This document shows, piece by piece, positions 38,894 to 47,969 of a DNA stretch of 64,000 bases (the stretch's first letter is position 1; every line of letters begins with the position of its first letter). The notes under the pieces were generated by a model that saw nothing but the letters and a program-made list of their open reading frames with translations, ran no database searches and had not been told where the DNA came from. The stretch is from contig CAKZQF010000133.1 in NCBI GenBank assembly GCA_937139475.1, positions 1-64,000 on the forward strand, in the 5' to 3' direction. The DNA is from an uncultured Gammaproteobacteria bacterium (GTDB taxonomy: Bacteria; Pseudomonadota; Gammaproteobacteria; Enterobacterales; Psychrobiaceae). The position numbers were made by a program, and so were the translations under genes.

Positions 38894-40112
38894 GACCGGC
38901 AACCTCTTGTGGCTTTGTTAAGGCAATGTGCTCACCAATATTAAGGCCGCTTGTAATTTGTGATTTAGTTAGACTGCGTTGGCCAACCTCGACAATTCGT
39001 TTAACAAATCCTTGGCTGGATTTAACAAACAGCCAAAATTGACCATTCTTTTGATACAGTACCTGATTGGGAACGCTAAGAGCTTGCTCAATGCTGGCAA
39101 CCTCAATAGTTGCTTCAAGCTTTTGTCCCGGTTGCATAATATTAGTGAGCGTCTTGTCGATTGAGACTTCAACCTCAAAGAATTTAACCGGATTGTCTTT
39201 CTCTCTAGAGGCCGCAATACTTGCTATTTTGGTGACCTTACCGCTAACTTTCTGCTTGGGATAAGCATCGAGCTTTATATCAACGACCTGCCCTGCTTTT
39301 AATCCCGAAGCCTGCGTTTCTAATATATAAACTATCGCCTTCATGTTAGTTAAATCGGGAATCGAGCCAAGCTTAGAACCAGACCATAATGATTGCCCTG
39401 CCCTGACTTTCTCACCACGCCAATTCTTTTCATACACAAAAATACCATCGGCCGGCGCTATAATTTCCAAATTTTCCAACGCTTTTTGATGCATATTGAC
39501 TTTGTCCGAAAACGCCTTGCCTTTTAACGTCAACAGTTCAATTTGTGCATTCCCTTGGGCCGACTGCGAACCAATGCTCCAAGCTAAGAACTGATCTTTT
39601 GCCTGCAAATAGTCCTTATTTAAGAGCTGTTCAATAATTTCATTTTTAGAATACACCGCTAAATCTTCTGTAGAAAAACGCTCCGACATATCAATTTCTT
39701 GACTTAATACACGCGATTGGCTTTCAATTGAAGATTCATTAACTTGCAAATTTCGATTGGTATCTACTTTAGTGAGCTGGTTTTTATCAAAGGATAGCTG
39801 CGCTTTGTCTCGCTTGATAAGATGTTGTTCACCATCAAAACGTGCAACCACCTGCCCTTTCTTGACAATGCTATTTTCTTCAACCAACCAGGCCAAAGTA
39901 AGTGAACCGCGATTTGCCCGAGGCGCACTCAGCACGATTTCATCGGTGGCTTTTAACTCCCCTTTGGCTGGAATAGACACAGTAAACGGTGCTTGCTTTG
40001 CTTCAAAGGTTAAGGTGCTTACCGACTCATCTTCAGTACATGCACTGGCTACCATTGCCATGATGATAACAACGCCAGGGTTTAGTCGCTTAACGTAGGA
40101 TTTGATCGCCAT
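38886..40112 (-). CDS. HlyD/MacA-type periplasmic adaptor, third in operon
   Basis: A 408-residue adaptor. The N-terminus has a hydrophobic segment and a lipobox-like VASAC with Cys25, so it may be a lipoprotein. Biotinyl-lipoyl-like halves lie on either side of a helical hairpin (about 95-215), followed by a beta-barrel domain with a GQKLEATIEV segment and a membrane-proximal domain. AAAGGAG lies 9 bases before the ATG; the gene overlaps the previous one by 23 bases. It is diverged from the two upstream adaptors, so it is not a recent duplicate. Confidence 0.88.
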   Translation of the reverse strand: MAIKSYVKRLNPGVVIIMAMVASACTEDESVSTLTFEAKQAPFTVSIPAKGELKATDEIVLSAPRANRGSLTLAWLVEENSIVKKGQVVARFDGEQHLIKRDKAQLSFDKNQLTKVDTNRNLQVNESSIESQSRVLSQEIDMSERFSTEDLAVYSKNEIIEQLLNKDYLQAKDQFLAWSIGSQSAQGNAQIELLTLKGKAFSDKVNMHQKALENLEIIAPADGIFVYEKNWRGEKVRAGQSLWSGSKLGSIPDLTNMKAIVYILETQASGLKAGQVVDIKLDAYPKQKVSGKVTKIASIAASREKDNPVKFFEVEVSIDKTLTNIMQPGQKLEATIEVASIEQALSVPNQVLYQKNGQFWLFVKSSQGFVKRIVEVGQRSLTKSQITSGLNIGEHIALTKPQEVAGHE

Positions 40113-41250
40113 TTGACAGGTCTCCTTTTATGTAGGCATTACCAGCACTTTGCCCTAAGACCGCCACATCAATGGCAGATTTACCCAGTGCACTTTTTAC
40201 GAAAACCTGTGCTTGCTGGTTATCATAATGAATGCTTTTCAGCGGAACGCTCACTACTTGAGTTAATGCCCGCTCTTGAATCTTCAAGCGTGCTGCCATG
40301 CCCGGGCGCATTAGCTCAACATCGGGTTCATCGATGGTAATTGTTGCATCATATACTTTGCTTGGTTCTTGGCGTGATTTTACCCGCACTACTTGACCAA
40401 GCGCAGAGACTTTGCCCCAAAACGTTTTATCTTGTATGGCATCGAGCTCAATCGCCACTTTTTGACCAATTGAAATTCTAGAAACATCATTTTCAGCGAT
40501 GGTGGTTCTAACAATCATTTTGTTTAGGTTAGGTAGCTCAATTAGCTTTTGAGCCATAAAGACATTATCACCTGTTGCGGGTTTCTTTTGTTCATTGCCC
40601 GGCAAATAAACAACGATACCATCTTTAGGGGCTTTAACTTTCATATCACTAATTGCTTTTTTACGCTCATTGACCTCCGCCGTTAAGCGCTCGACTTCAG
40701 CCTGATTAATTTGATTATCAAGGGCAACCTGCTGTTTTTTATTGCCTTGGCGATAAGTAATAAGCGCCATTTCTTTAGTCGCAATTGCCAAATCAATTTT
40801 CAGTTTTTTAATATCCAGTGCACGGCTATAATCGCCATCTTGGGTCGATTTGCGCTCAGCTTTAAGGAGCTTCATCTTTGTTTCGGCAATATCAAGCTTT
40901 AACTTTTCAACGTTTTGTTCATTATCCAGCGCTTGGCTTTGTAACTTTTTCTTTTCAGTGGCTAATTTATTTTTTGAGGTACGCAAACGTTCATGTTGTT
41001 GCTGCGCGTCAAAGCCAACTATTACATCCCCTTTCTTGACCCAGGTACCTTCTGGGATAATAAAGGAAATTTTATATTGCCATGTACGTCTAACAAATGG
41101 AGGCCCTACTTCAATCGTTTCCGAAGAGGCTAATTCACCGGTGGTCGCTAAACTTAAATTAACGTCTTCAATTTGTGCCGTGATGCTTGGAGCGTCACTA
41201 CCACAGCCCACCAGCACCCCCAATAACAGTGCGATTACAAATTTTTTCAC
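40090..41250 (-). CDS. HlyD/MacA-type periplasmic adaptor lipoprotein, second in operon
   Basis: A 386-residue protein starting at GTG 41250, with AGGAAG just upstream and a 4-base overlap (GTGA) with the previous stop. It has a clean lipobox LVGC (Cys16, Gly at +2), pointing to lipid anchoring, probably in the outer membrane or inner membrane without an Asp retention signal. A long, lysine-rich coiled-coil hairpin (about 90-205) and a C-terminal beta-barrel (MRPGMAARLKI) follow the MacA/HlyD plan. Confidence 0.88.
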   Translation of the reverse strand: MKKFVIALLLGVLVGCGSDAPSITAQIEDVNLSLATTGELASSETIEVGPPFVRRTWQYKISFIIPEGTWVKKGDVIVGFDAQQQHERLRTSKNKLATEKKKLQSQALDNEQNVEKLKLDIAETKMKLLKAERKSTQDGDYSRALDIKKLKIDLAIATKEMALITYRQGNKKQQVALDNQINQAEVERLTAEVNERKKAISDMKVKAPKDGIVVYLPGNEQKKPATGDNVFMAQKLIELPNLNKMIVRTTIAENDVSRISIGQKVAIELDAIQDKTFWGKVSALGQVVRVKSRQEPSKVYDATITIDEPDVELMRPGMAARLKIQERALTQVVSVPLKSIHYDNQQAQVFVKSALGKSAIDVAVLGQSAGNAYIKGDLSNGDQILR

Positions 41251-42203
41251 TTATCTTCCTTAACTTCAATTGATGCCAATACGCTCATTCCCGGCAAAAT
41301 TGGCAGCTCCTCTGCCATTTTCAGCTCTATCTCTAGTGCAAAATATGCTGCTTTTCCCCAGTGTTGTTTCACTTCGGCTTGCTTACCAATCTTTACCACC
41401 ACGCCATTGATCTCTACGTTCGGGAGTGCATCGACCGACAACATCACTTGTTGATCCACGCTCACTTTTGCAATATCAACTTCGTTTAACCAAGCCACTA
41501 CTTGTAAGTTCTGCGTATTTGGAATTTCCAAGACACTAAAATTACGCTGTACGGTGTCTCCGGCACGTATTTTATTACCATTCCAAGGATGAGCTACATA
41601 CAGGGCAGTGCCTCCTTCGCGGGCTTTTTGCACCATGCCATCAATCATGCTTTGCTTTCTTCCTAGATCAGCTTTTGCTTGTAGTACATTAATTTGCTGA
41701 CGCTTTGACTCGTTGGCAACTTCAAGGCGCTTGGCACTTAATTTATCCTGCATTTCGCCTAGGTTCTGTAACGCCTTATTCTTTGTCAATTGGAACTTTT
41801 CAAAATCAAGTTTACTCAAGTTTGATTCTGGCAGACCGGCATCAAGTTCTGCCCGTGATAATTCTAGCTGTGCTTTTTCATAGGCAAAGATAGCTTCGCG
41901 CAGTCCCAGTTGATTACTTAAATCACTTTTATCTCGCTCGGCGACAGACTGGCGTACCTCGGCCTCTAATTGTTCCACCTCACTTTGCAAGCTCGAGGTA
42001 TCATAAATGACCACGGTATCTCCGGCCGCAACCTTGCTCCCTTCTTCGATCATCCAGTCAATTTTCACTTGCCAGCTATTTGCTTTCGGTACACTAAAAA
42101 CCTGTTTGTTTTTGGCTGCAATTTCTCCGCTAACAAGCAACGCTTGGGCATTACACAGGGTAGAAAAACTAGCTAGCGCGAGTACAATGAATCTTTTGTA
42201 CAT
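41247..42203 (-). CDS. HlyD-type periplasmic adaptor, first in operon
   Basis: A 318-residue exported protein with a signal peptide (about 1-20, ending LCNA-Q) and no lipobox. A helical hairpin spans about 65-165, and the C-terminal barrel contains LPGMSVLASIEV. It is shorter than typical MacA. I choose ATG 42203, which follows AGGAAG; the longer frame would begin at TTG. It overlaps the ATPase gene by 35 bases, a sign of tight translational linkage. Confidence 0.87.
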   Translation of the reverse strand: MYKRFIVLALASFSTLCNAQALLVSGEIAAKNKQVFSVPKANSWQVKIDWMIEEGSKVAAGDTVVIYDTSSLQSEVEQLEAEVRQSVAERDKSDLSNQLGLREAIFAYEKAQLELSRAELDAGLPESNLSKLDFEKFQLTKNKALQNLGEMQDKLSAKRLEVANESKRQQINVLQAKADLGRKQSMIDGMVQKAREGGTALYVAHPWNGNKIRAGDTVQRNFSVLEIPNTQNLQVVAWLNEVDIAKVSVDQQVMLSVDALPNVEINGVVVKIGKQAEVKQHWGKAAYFALEIELKMAEELPILPGMSVLASIEVKEDK

Positions 42204-42870
42204 ATTCAACTTCCTCTATTAAACCATCACGCATGTGGATGATTTTATCTGCATAATCAGCAATTTCTCGCTCATGAGTAACCAACACAATAGTTTGCCC
42301 CTTATTGTGTAGCTCGGTGAACAAATCCATAATTTCTATCGATGTTTTAGAATCTAAATTACCTGTTGGCTCGTCAGCAAAAATAATCTTTGGCTCATTC
42401 ACCAACGCACGCGCTATCGCAATACGCTGGCGCTGGCCACCGGAGAGCTCAGACGGACGGTGTTCCATACGTTCACCAAGACCAACTCGTTGTAGCATCG
42501 CGATAGAGCGCGCTTTAGCGGCTTCTTTATCAACATCGCTATATCGCAAAGGCAGCATGACGTTGCGAATTGCGTCAAGACGCGGTTGCAAGTGGAAGGT
42601 TTGAAAAACAAAGCCTATATCGCGGTTACGCACTTTTGCCAGTTCATCATCGCTCATGCTAGAAACCAGGTTATTATCAAGGTAGTAATTGCCCGAGGAA
42701 GGCTGGTCAAGGCAACCTAATATATTCATTAATGTTGACTTTCCTGAGCCCGATGGCCCCATTATCGCCACAAATTCATTCTCAGCAATCGTAAAGTCGA
42801 GCTGACGAATAGCGGCTACTTCGACTTCACCTGATTGGTATATTTTTTTCAGATTTTCGATTTTAATCAT
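42169..42870 (-). CDS. ABC transporter ATP-binding protein (MacB/LolD type)
   Basis: A 233-residue ATPase with Walker A GPSGSGKST (39-47), Q-loop FVFQTFHLQPRL, signature LSGGQRQRIAIARAL, Walker B IIFADEPTGNLDS and H-loop VTHE. Sequence and length place it in the MacB/LolD group that pairs with FtsX-like permeases. It is the first gene of the six-gene unit ATPase, three adaptors, permease, M28 peptidase. The 194 bases upstream, shared with the divergent sulfotransferase gene, should hold the promoter. Confidence 0.96.
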   Translation of the reverse strand: MIKIENLKKIYQSGEVEVAAIRQLDFTIAENEFVAIMGPSGSGKSTLMNILGCLDQPSSGNYYLDNNLVSSMSDDELAKVRNRDIGFVFQTFHLQPRLDAIRNVMLPLRYSDVDKEAAKARSIAMLQRVGLGERMEHRPSELSGGQRQRIAIARALVNEPKIIFADEPTGNLDSKTSIEIMDLFTELHNKGQTIVLVTHEREIADYADKIIHMRDGLIEEVEYVQKIHCTRAS

Positions 42871-43064
42871 AAAGATAGTTAACCTAGATTAGAGGTTGAA
42901 CCAGCAATATTAACAAAAAATTCATCTAAGTTGCGTCACATTAAATGATAATCATCAACCATTTGTAACAAATAGTTTCTGGTTGTATACAAAGAACTTG
43001 CATATTATCAGTGACAATTGTGCGATAATTCTGGCGACGCTCCACCACACAACTGTATCTACTT

Positions 43065-43712
43065 ATGCTTTCCAATAAAATATTTGTCATCGGGTTACCA
43101 CGAACCGCTACGACCAGCTTGTGTCAGGCCACGCTAGAACTTGGTTTCACAACCGCCCACACCGCCTACACAAACAATAGCTTTGATAATGCTCAGGTTA
43201 TAGCCGACACTCCGATATTTTGTGATTATCCTTATTTTGATCAGCAGTACCCCAACGCAAAATTTATCTACCTTGAGCGTTCAATGGATTTATGGGTGAC
43301 ATCAATAAGGCAATTGTTAGAACGAATGCTTCACAATTTGCAACGACAAGATGGCGGTTCTAACCCAATGCTACGCCATTGTTTTAATGACATATTCCAC
43401 CCCTTAACAGCTAAAAACATCGCCAGCGATGATTTTCTCATTGACTGCTATCAGCGCCATCAGCAAGGCGTAATGAATTATTTTTGTGACCGAAAATCTG
43501 ACTTACTCTGTATTGACGTCAGTAAAGAAGGAAGCTTTAGTCAATTAACCCAATTTCTTGGCGTAAAACCAAGTCAAGATTCGATAAACGGATTTGGCCA
43601 CATTAACAAGGGCGGAAAAATCACTGCCTGGAAACAAATCAAAAGTCCTTTGAAGATTGAATCGACTAACAAAGGAAAAATTGAGCGAGTGCTCAAAGGA
43701 AAAAAATATTGA
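43065..43712 (+). CDS. Sulfotransferase-family protein
   Basis: A 215-residue P-loop protein. FVIGLPRTATTSL (about 6-18) is the phosphosulfate-binding loop expected for PAPS-dependent sulfotransferases, and KFIYLERSMDLWVTSI holds the second, 3'-phosphate-binding segment. The acceptor is unknown; bacterial relatives sulfate sugars, lipids or small molecules. No sulfate-activation or glycan gene is nearby. The Shine-Dalgarno site is weak. It is divergent from the ABC operon. Confidence 0.83.
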   Translation: MLSNKIFVIGLPRTATTSLCQATLELGFTTAHTAYTNNSFDNAQVIADTPIFCDYPYFDQQYPNAKFIYLERSMDLWVTSIRQLLERMLHNLQRQDGGSNPMLRHCFNDIFHPLTAKNIASDDFLIDCYQRHQQGVMNYFCDRKSDLLCIDVSKEGSFSQLTQFLGVKPSQDSINGFGHINKGGKITAWKQIKSPLKIESTNKGKIERVLKGKKY

Positions 43713-43787
43713 TCTAAAGGGCTTTTCGTCAGCGCCATGCTTAGGTAAAATCCGGCGTTTATTTTATCCGGTTGTAATGGGAAACCA

Positions 43788-44360
43788 ATGTTTGAATTAA
43801 AATTTAATACGCCAAGTGCTTGGACTGATGCCGTCATGGAAAAATTTGACTTTTTCTTGCAAGATCACGCAGCAGCTGAGAAAAAAGCAGCAAGCATGGC
43901 GATTTCAATGCTTTCTCACTATCAAGACAAGTCTAAATTGGTGCGCGCAATGACAGATCTTGCTATCGAAGAACTCATTCATTTCAAACAAGTACTTAAG
44001 CTACTGACAGCCCGTGATATTACTACGGCAAATGACTATAAAGATCTCTACATCAAAGAGCTACGCGCCCTGTTTCGTCACGAGCGTCAGCATGTATTAA
44101 TGGATAGATTAATCATCGCTGGCATTATCGAAGCGCGCGGGTATGAACGTTTCTCGATGGTTGCAGAAGCGTTACCAAAAGGCAAAGACAAAGATTTATA
44201 CGACACCATTGCTAAGTCTGAAGCAAAGCATAAAGATTTGTTTATCGAACTCGCTTACGAATATTGTGACAAAGATGAAGTAAATGCTCGCCTTGAAGAA
44301 TTACTTATTGCTGAAGCGGCAATTTGTGAAAAATTACCCTTCACCGGCGCACTGCACTAA
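43788..44360 (+). CDS. miaE: tRNA 2-methylthio-N6-isopentenyladenosine-37 hydroxylase MiaE
   Basis: A 190-residue diiron ferritin-like monooxygenase that hydroxylates ms2i6A37 in tRNA to ms2io6A. The iron-ligand motifs are visible as EELIHF, EARGYERF and SEAKHKDLF (ExxH pattern). MiaE occurs in Salmonella, Pseudomonas and many marine gammaproteobacteria but not in E. coli. It acts after MiaA and MiaB, which are not in this window. A good terminator follows. Confidence 0.95.
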   Translation: MFELKFNTPSAWTDAVMEKFDFFLQDHAAAEKKAASMAISMLSHYQDKSKLVRAMTDLAIEELIHFKQVLKLLTARDITTANDYKDLYIKELRALFRHERQHVLMDRLIIAGIIEARGYERFSMVAEALPKGKDKDLYDTIAKSEAKHKDLFIELAYEYCDKDEVNARLEELLIAEAAICEKLPFTGALH

Positions 44361-44380
44361 TTACCCTAAAAGCGTTAGTT

Positions 44381-44413
44381 AAGGCTCACAAGTGATTGTG
44401 GGCCTTTTTTTTG
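44381..44413 (+). terminator. Rho-independent terminator of miaE
   Basis: The stem AAGGCTCACAA / TTGTGGGCCTT (one G-T pair) with a GTGA loop is followed by eight T. Confidence 0.94.
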
Positions 44414-44549
44414 CCTACTCTTTATTTGGCTTTATTTGGCGTTATTTGATGACATTTATTGCATTAGTAAATTTAATCATTCAATAATGCTCAACGTTCA
44501 CTAACCTCCCACTTCATATTAGAAGCAAGAAACTACCAAAGGATTTCAT

Positions 44550-44903
44550 ATGATCAGAAACTTTCTCACTTGCGATGGCCAGACATACGCAAATAGTCAT
44601 GGCGGAGTTGGCGAAATAACCGTGCAAAAAGTATTTCGGCGCACTGACTTTCAAGGAGCATGGGATTTTGTCTTAAGAGTGATCATGCCACCAAATTCAT
44701 CAATGGGCGTTCATCAGCATGCCCGGGACGAAGAAATGTACATCATTCTAAAGGGCAAAGGACTGATGACCATCGAAGGTGAAGCTAAACGAGTTGGCGT
44801 CGGCGATATGATCCTAAACAAGCCAGAGGGTACACACGGTCTACTCAATGATAGTGATGAGGATATTGAACTGCTAATAATTCAAGCGAGTAACAAGACC
44901 TAA
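44550..44903 (+). CDS. Small single-domain cupin protein
   Basis: A 117-residue cupin_2 protein. The first motif GVHQHARDEEMYIILKGKG gives the HxH and Glu metal ligands, and the second motif PEGTHGL gives the last histidine, so a divalent metal site is likely. Small cupins of this kind include isomerases, lyases and sugar- or auxin-like binding proteins; the substrate cannot be inferred. AAAGGA precedes the ATG. A short hairpin with ACCCC / GGGGT arms lies about 55-75 bases after the stop. Confidence 0.85.
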   Translation: MIRNFLTCDGQTYANSHGGVGEITVQKVFRRTDFQGAWDFVLRVIMPPNSSMGVHQHARDEEMYIILKGKGLMTIEGEAKRVGVGDMILNKPEGTHGLLNDSDEDIELLIIQASNKT

Positions 44904-45021
44904 TCCCATTGAAGTATATAATTCTTTGATTTTATAGTTTATTTAATCTAGATTAACACCCCTCATTAATAGGGGGTAACCTACACTCTTATTTTATCAT
45001 CAAATAAATAGGCAATTGAAC

Positions 45022-45555
45022 ATGGCAAATATCGTATTTATCGCTACCAGCTTAGATGGCTATATTGCCGATCAAAACAACAACGTTGATTGGTTACATT
45101 CAGTAGATAACCCAGAGCAATGTGATATGGGTTTTGCTTGCCATTTTGAGCGTATTGACGCATTAGTGATGGGCAGAAACACACTAGAATTGGTGCTAAG
45201 TTTTGATATGGATTGGCCCTACTCCAAGCCTGTATACGTACTGACGAACACCATGACTGAAGTGCCAAATGGCTATGAAGGCAAAATATTCTTAGTAAAC
45301 GGGCCACTGACAAACATCGTCAAAAACTTAAACCGTCAAGGTTATAAAAATCTATATATCGATGGCGGGATCACCATTCAAAGTTTCCTTAAAGAAGACC
45401 TGATAGATGAAATGATAATTACCACTATTCCGATCATGTTAGGGGGAGGCATCCCTTTATTTGGGGAGTTGGATAAACCACTTAACTTTAAATGTATTGA
45501 CTCCAAACGGTTTGTCGATGCAGTAAGCCAAAACCATTTTGTGCGGGTTCGTTAA
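45022..45555 (+). CDS. Dihydrofolate reductase / RibD C-terminal family protein
   Basis: A 177-residue protein with the RibD_C fold. FIATSLDGYIADQNN at the N-terminus and NLYIDGGITIQSFL followed by IPIMLGGGIPLF are family hallmarks that bind NADPH. It is too short to hold a deaminase domain, so it is a stand-alone reductase of unknown substrate, not RibD. I start at ATG 45022 rather than TTG 45016, as AGG is 9 bases upstream. The next gene begins 21 bases later and is probably co-transcribed. Confidence 0.88.
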   Translation: MANIVFIATSLDGYIADQNNNVDWLHSVDNPEQCDMGFACHFERIDALVMGRNTLELVLSFDMDWPYSKPVYVLTNTMTEVPNGYEGKIFLVNGPLTNIVKNLNRQGYKNLYIDGGITIQSFLKEDLIDEMIITTIPIMLGGGIPLFGELDKPLNFKCIDSKRFVDAVSQNHFVRVR

Positions 45556-45576
45556 GTTTAATTAGGAGTTGGATTT

Positions 45577-45795
45577 ATGAGACAACAATTAAGATCAAAA
45601 ATTATCGAGGTGTGCGACAAAAAGATAGCGAACAAAGGGGATAATGTTGGCCTTTCATTTTATGCCTTTTTTGCCAACAAGAATGATAACCCCGAGTTAC
45701 TAATGGAAGCAGCAACGTGGTGGATTAAAACTCACCAATTAGACCATTTCGTTAAGGCTCAAAAAATAAAACAAATGATCGTGGATGGGTTATAG
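45577..45795 (+). CDS. Small DUF6500-like protein
   Basis: A 72-residue soluble protein with a GGAG site 8 bases before its ATG. Its sequence (KIIEVCDKKIA, NVGLSFYAFF, EAATWWIKTHQLDHF) looks conserved and resembles the DUF6500 family as I recall it. No catalytic motif is evident. It directly follows the RibD-like gene. Confidence 0.75.
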   Translation: MRQQLRSKIIEVCDKKIANKGDNVGLSFYAFFANKNDNPELLMEAATWWIKTHQLDHFVKAQKIKQMIVDGL

Positions 45796-45941
45796 CGAAA
45801 CCTAACAAGCAGTCGAATTAAGCTTAATCCAACTCGGTCATGTTAGCCATTATCCATGAACTTAAACATAAGCTTATGTATTTATACAGTATAAATGTGA
45901 CATTTCTTGCATTTTAAAGCAAACTGATTACACTCTGTCAT

Positions 45942-46817
45942 ATGAATAAAAGACAAAATAACAGCGTGAATAAGCACCTGTATAAACAATCGAGCCAGTT
46001 ATGGTTCACCCTCACCCTCCTTTTGGCCACCCTTTGCTCATTTACTGTAAATGCAAAGCATTTTATCACTGATGATGGGGCCAGCATTAGTTATGAAGTA
46101 AGCGGAAAAGGAAGCCCCATCGTGCTATTACACAGTGGCATGATGTCCCGTGAAGATATGCGCGAACAAATAACTCACTTTTCCAAACGATATCAAGTGA
46201 TAGCCCTTGATTCACGGGCCCAGGGCAGAAGCTCTAACACAAACACCCCGATAAGCTATCAACGCATGGCGGCGGACGTGATTGGGTTGCTAGACTCGCT
46301 AAAAATAGAACAAGCGCATATCATCGGTCAAAGTGACGGGGGAATCACGGCGCTTTATCTCGCACGCTACTACCCCAACTACGTGAATAAACTAATCACC
46401 CTAGGGGCTGTTTACCATTACAATGCATACCCCAAACAACAATTAAGCTTTCTAGCAAACTTTACCTTTGATGCCACAAACCAACAACATACGGACCCTG
46501 CGCAATTCCCGGGCATGATGATTGATAGTTACAAAATGTCGTATTCAAGTGTAGATGGTTTTGGCGCCCGTCTTGCACCAATGCTGGCAATGTGGACAAC
46601 ATCGCCAACCTTTACCACCTCTGATTTAGCAAAAATTACACAACCAGCTTTGGTTATCAACGGCGACCGATATGATGTACCGCTTAAGCACGTCTTAGCT
46701 TTCTATCATGGCCTGCCTAATGCACAATTATTCATTATGCCAAATGGCGACCACTTTCTTCACCGCTCCGACCCTCAATTGCTGCACACAATCATAGAAC
46801 GATTTCTGGCTAAGTAG
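45942..46817 (+). CDS. Exported alpha/beta hydrolase
   Basis: A 291-residue protein with a long N-region and a hydrophobic core (about 20-38, ending VNA-K) that forms a signal peptide or anchor. The nucleophile is Ser131 in GQSDGG, the acid is in the NGDRYDVP segment, and the base is in NGDHFLH, giving a complete triad. Substrate unknown; GxSDGG hydrolases are often annotated as esterases or lactonases. No ribosome binding site stands out before the ATG. Confidence 0.85.
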   Translation: MNKRQNNSVNKHLYKQSSQLWFTLTLLLATLCSFTVNAKHFITDDGASISYEVSGKGSPIVLLHSGMMSREDMREQITHFSKRYQVIALDSRAQGRSSNTNTPISYQRMAADVIGLLDSLKIEQAHIIGQSDGGITALYLARYYPNYVNKLITLGAVYHYNAYPKQQLSFLANFTFDATNQQHTDPAQFPGMMIDSYKMSYSSVDGFGARLAPMLAMWTTSPTFTTSDLAKITQPALVINGDRYDVPLKHVLAFYHGLPNAQLFIMPNGDHFLHRSDPQLLHTIIERFLAK

Positions 46818-47039
46818 GGCTAAGTCACATCCATAAGCCAGCATATAATAATTTAACTCTATCGCATCGAAATGAACTTTAGGTCGTTTAGGTCGCTGCC
46901 AATAAAAATGTCTGACGGTAAGGAAGTTAAGGAGTGGAGCCTTTGAAATAGAAGAAAACTTCAGATGAAAAGCATCCAAAGCGGCTAATACATTAGGCAA
47001 TGCTGAGTTACCCGATAACGAGAATCGGGTGTCTTGCAT
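46818..47039. other. Intergenic region with a possible dispersed repeat
   Basis: A minus-strand frame (46728-47039, 103 codons) has no ribosome binding site and its last third overlaps the hydrolase gene on the other strand, so I do not call it a gene. Its peptide (NSALPNVLAALDAFHLKFS, RHFYWQRPKRPKVHF) resembles short frames that I recall recurring in marine gammaproteobacterial genomes, which would make this a repeated DNA element. A hairpin ACCCGAT / ATCGGGT lies near 47010-47031. Confidence 0.35.
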
Positions 47040-47438
47040 TTATTTCTTCTTAATCGAAGGCCAGACAAATTTTTCAGTACTTGGTTTGGCTTGATGGCTC
47101 GGTGAATTACGATTCCCCTGATAAGGCTTCTTCGTTACTTTCTTTGGATCATGATTAAACACTTTTTCAGTACGGCGCTCATCACTATTACTACCGTGTT
47201 TTTTAGCCGCTAATTTGTCGCCGAGGATGGCGTAAATATAGAGTTGTTCTACTTTCTCTCTTGCCCACGGGGTTTTACGCAAAAACTTCAAACTCGATTT
47301 AATGCTGGGATCATTGTAGAAACAGCGGATCTCAACTTTTTTGCTAAGCGCTGGCCAGTCATACTTATCAACAAGAGCAATCAATATGTCTTGAAGTTTT
47401 AAACCGTGTAATGGGTTTTTAGGTTGTTCTTGGCTCAT
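47040..47438 (-). CDS. VF530 family (DUF2132) DNA-binding-like protein
   Basis: A 132-residue protein. The N-terminal 70 residues, with [43 protein letters not shown], match the VF530 fold, a small helical domain proposed to bind DNA from its structure. The C-terminal 60 residues are basic, disordered and variable. Function unknown. The start is ATG 47438; the gene stands alone between two unrelated genes. Confidence 0.9.
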   Translation of the reverse strand: MSQEQPKNPLHGLKLQDILIALVDKYDWPALSKKVEIRCFYNDPSIKSSLKFLRKTPWAREKVEQLYIYAILGDKLAAKKHGSNSDERRTEKVFNHDPKKVTKKPYQGNRNSPSHQAKPSTEKFVWPSIKKK

Positions 47439-47501
47439 GGATAGCCCTTAAAAGTAACGATTGTCGGCAGTTTAACAAATCCGCGGAGATGTTGAAACGC
47501 C

Positions 47502-47969
47502 CTAGCCTCGTTTGTGTGAAGTTATAAAGGCTGTGCAATCACCACTGAACATATTATCTATCAGGTAATGGATTTTCCATCGTCCATCATTTTGGATCAA
47601 TTGAAAACTGTTCACGCCACAGTGGCTAAGTTTGCCATCAACGTAAAATACATAAGGTGTCCAAACTGAAGCGAGGTTACCGGAGCGATGAGATTTTATT
47701 GCCAGCAATTGCTCATCCAATATTTTAGTTGAGTTGGAAATGGCGCTGGCAAACCGTTCAATATCATTAGTCGTAACGGTGCCATCACTCTTTGCGCGTT
47801 GTAGTACAGCACTTGGCGTAAACTGCGCTTTTAATACTTCGCCCTGATGAGCACGCATCGCATCAAATAACGCGGTAATGGGCTTGGTTAGCGGTTCTTG
47901 AGCATGGGTTAATCCACTGATTAAAGCTAACGAAAACACAAAACCAACTGATTTCACTTTGTTCATCAT
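47502..47969 (-). CDS. Exported NTF2/SnoaL-like protein
   Basis: A 155-residue protein with a signal peptide (1-23, ending LTHA-Q). The rest has the cone-shaped NTF2-like pattern: helix (ALFDAMRAHQGEVL), then strands with SVWTPYVFYVDGKLSHCGVNSFQLIQ and a C-terminal GRWKIHYLID. This agrees with DUF4440/SnoaL_3-type proteins of unknown function. Two tandem ATGs are possible starts. Confidence 0.8.
   Translation of the reverse strand: MMNKVKSVGFVFSLALISGLTHAQEPLTKPITALFDAMRAHQGEVLKAQFTPSAVLQRAKSDGTVTTNDIERFASAISNSTKILDEQLLAIKSHRSGNLASVWTPYVFYVDGKLSHCGVNSFQLIQNDGRWKIHYLIDNMFSGDCTAFITSHKRG

Noticed and set aside
40850-41263. 137-codon plus-strand frame inside the second adaptor gene
   Set aside because: Lies antisense within a clear HlyD-type gene; a shadow frame.
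44420-44452. Short tandem TTTATTTGG-like repeat after the miaE terminator
   Set aside because: Only two to three imperfect units in AT-rich DNA; no function suggested.
46728-47039. 103-codon minus-strand frame upstream of the VF530 gene's stop
   Set aside because: No ribosome binding site, overlaps the hydrolase gene on the other strand, and looks like a translated repeat.
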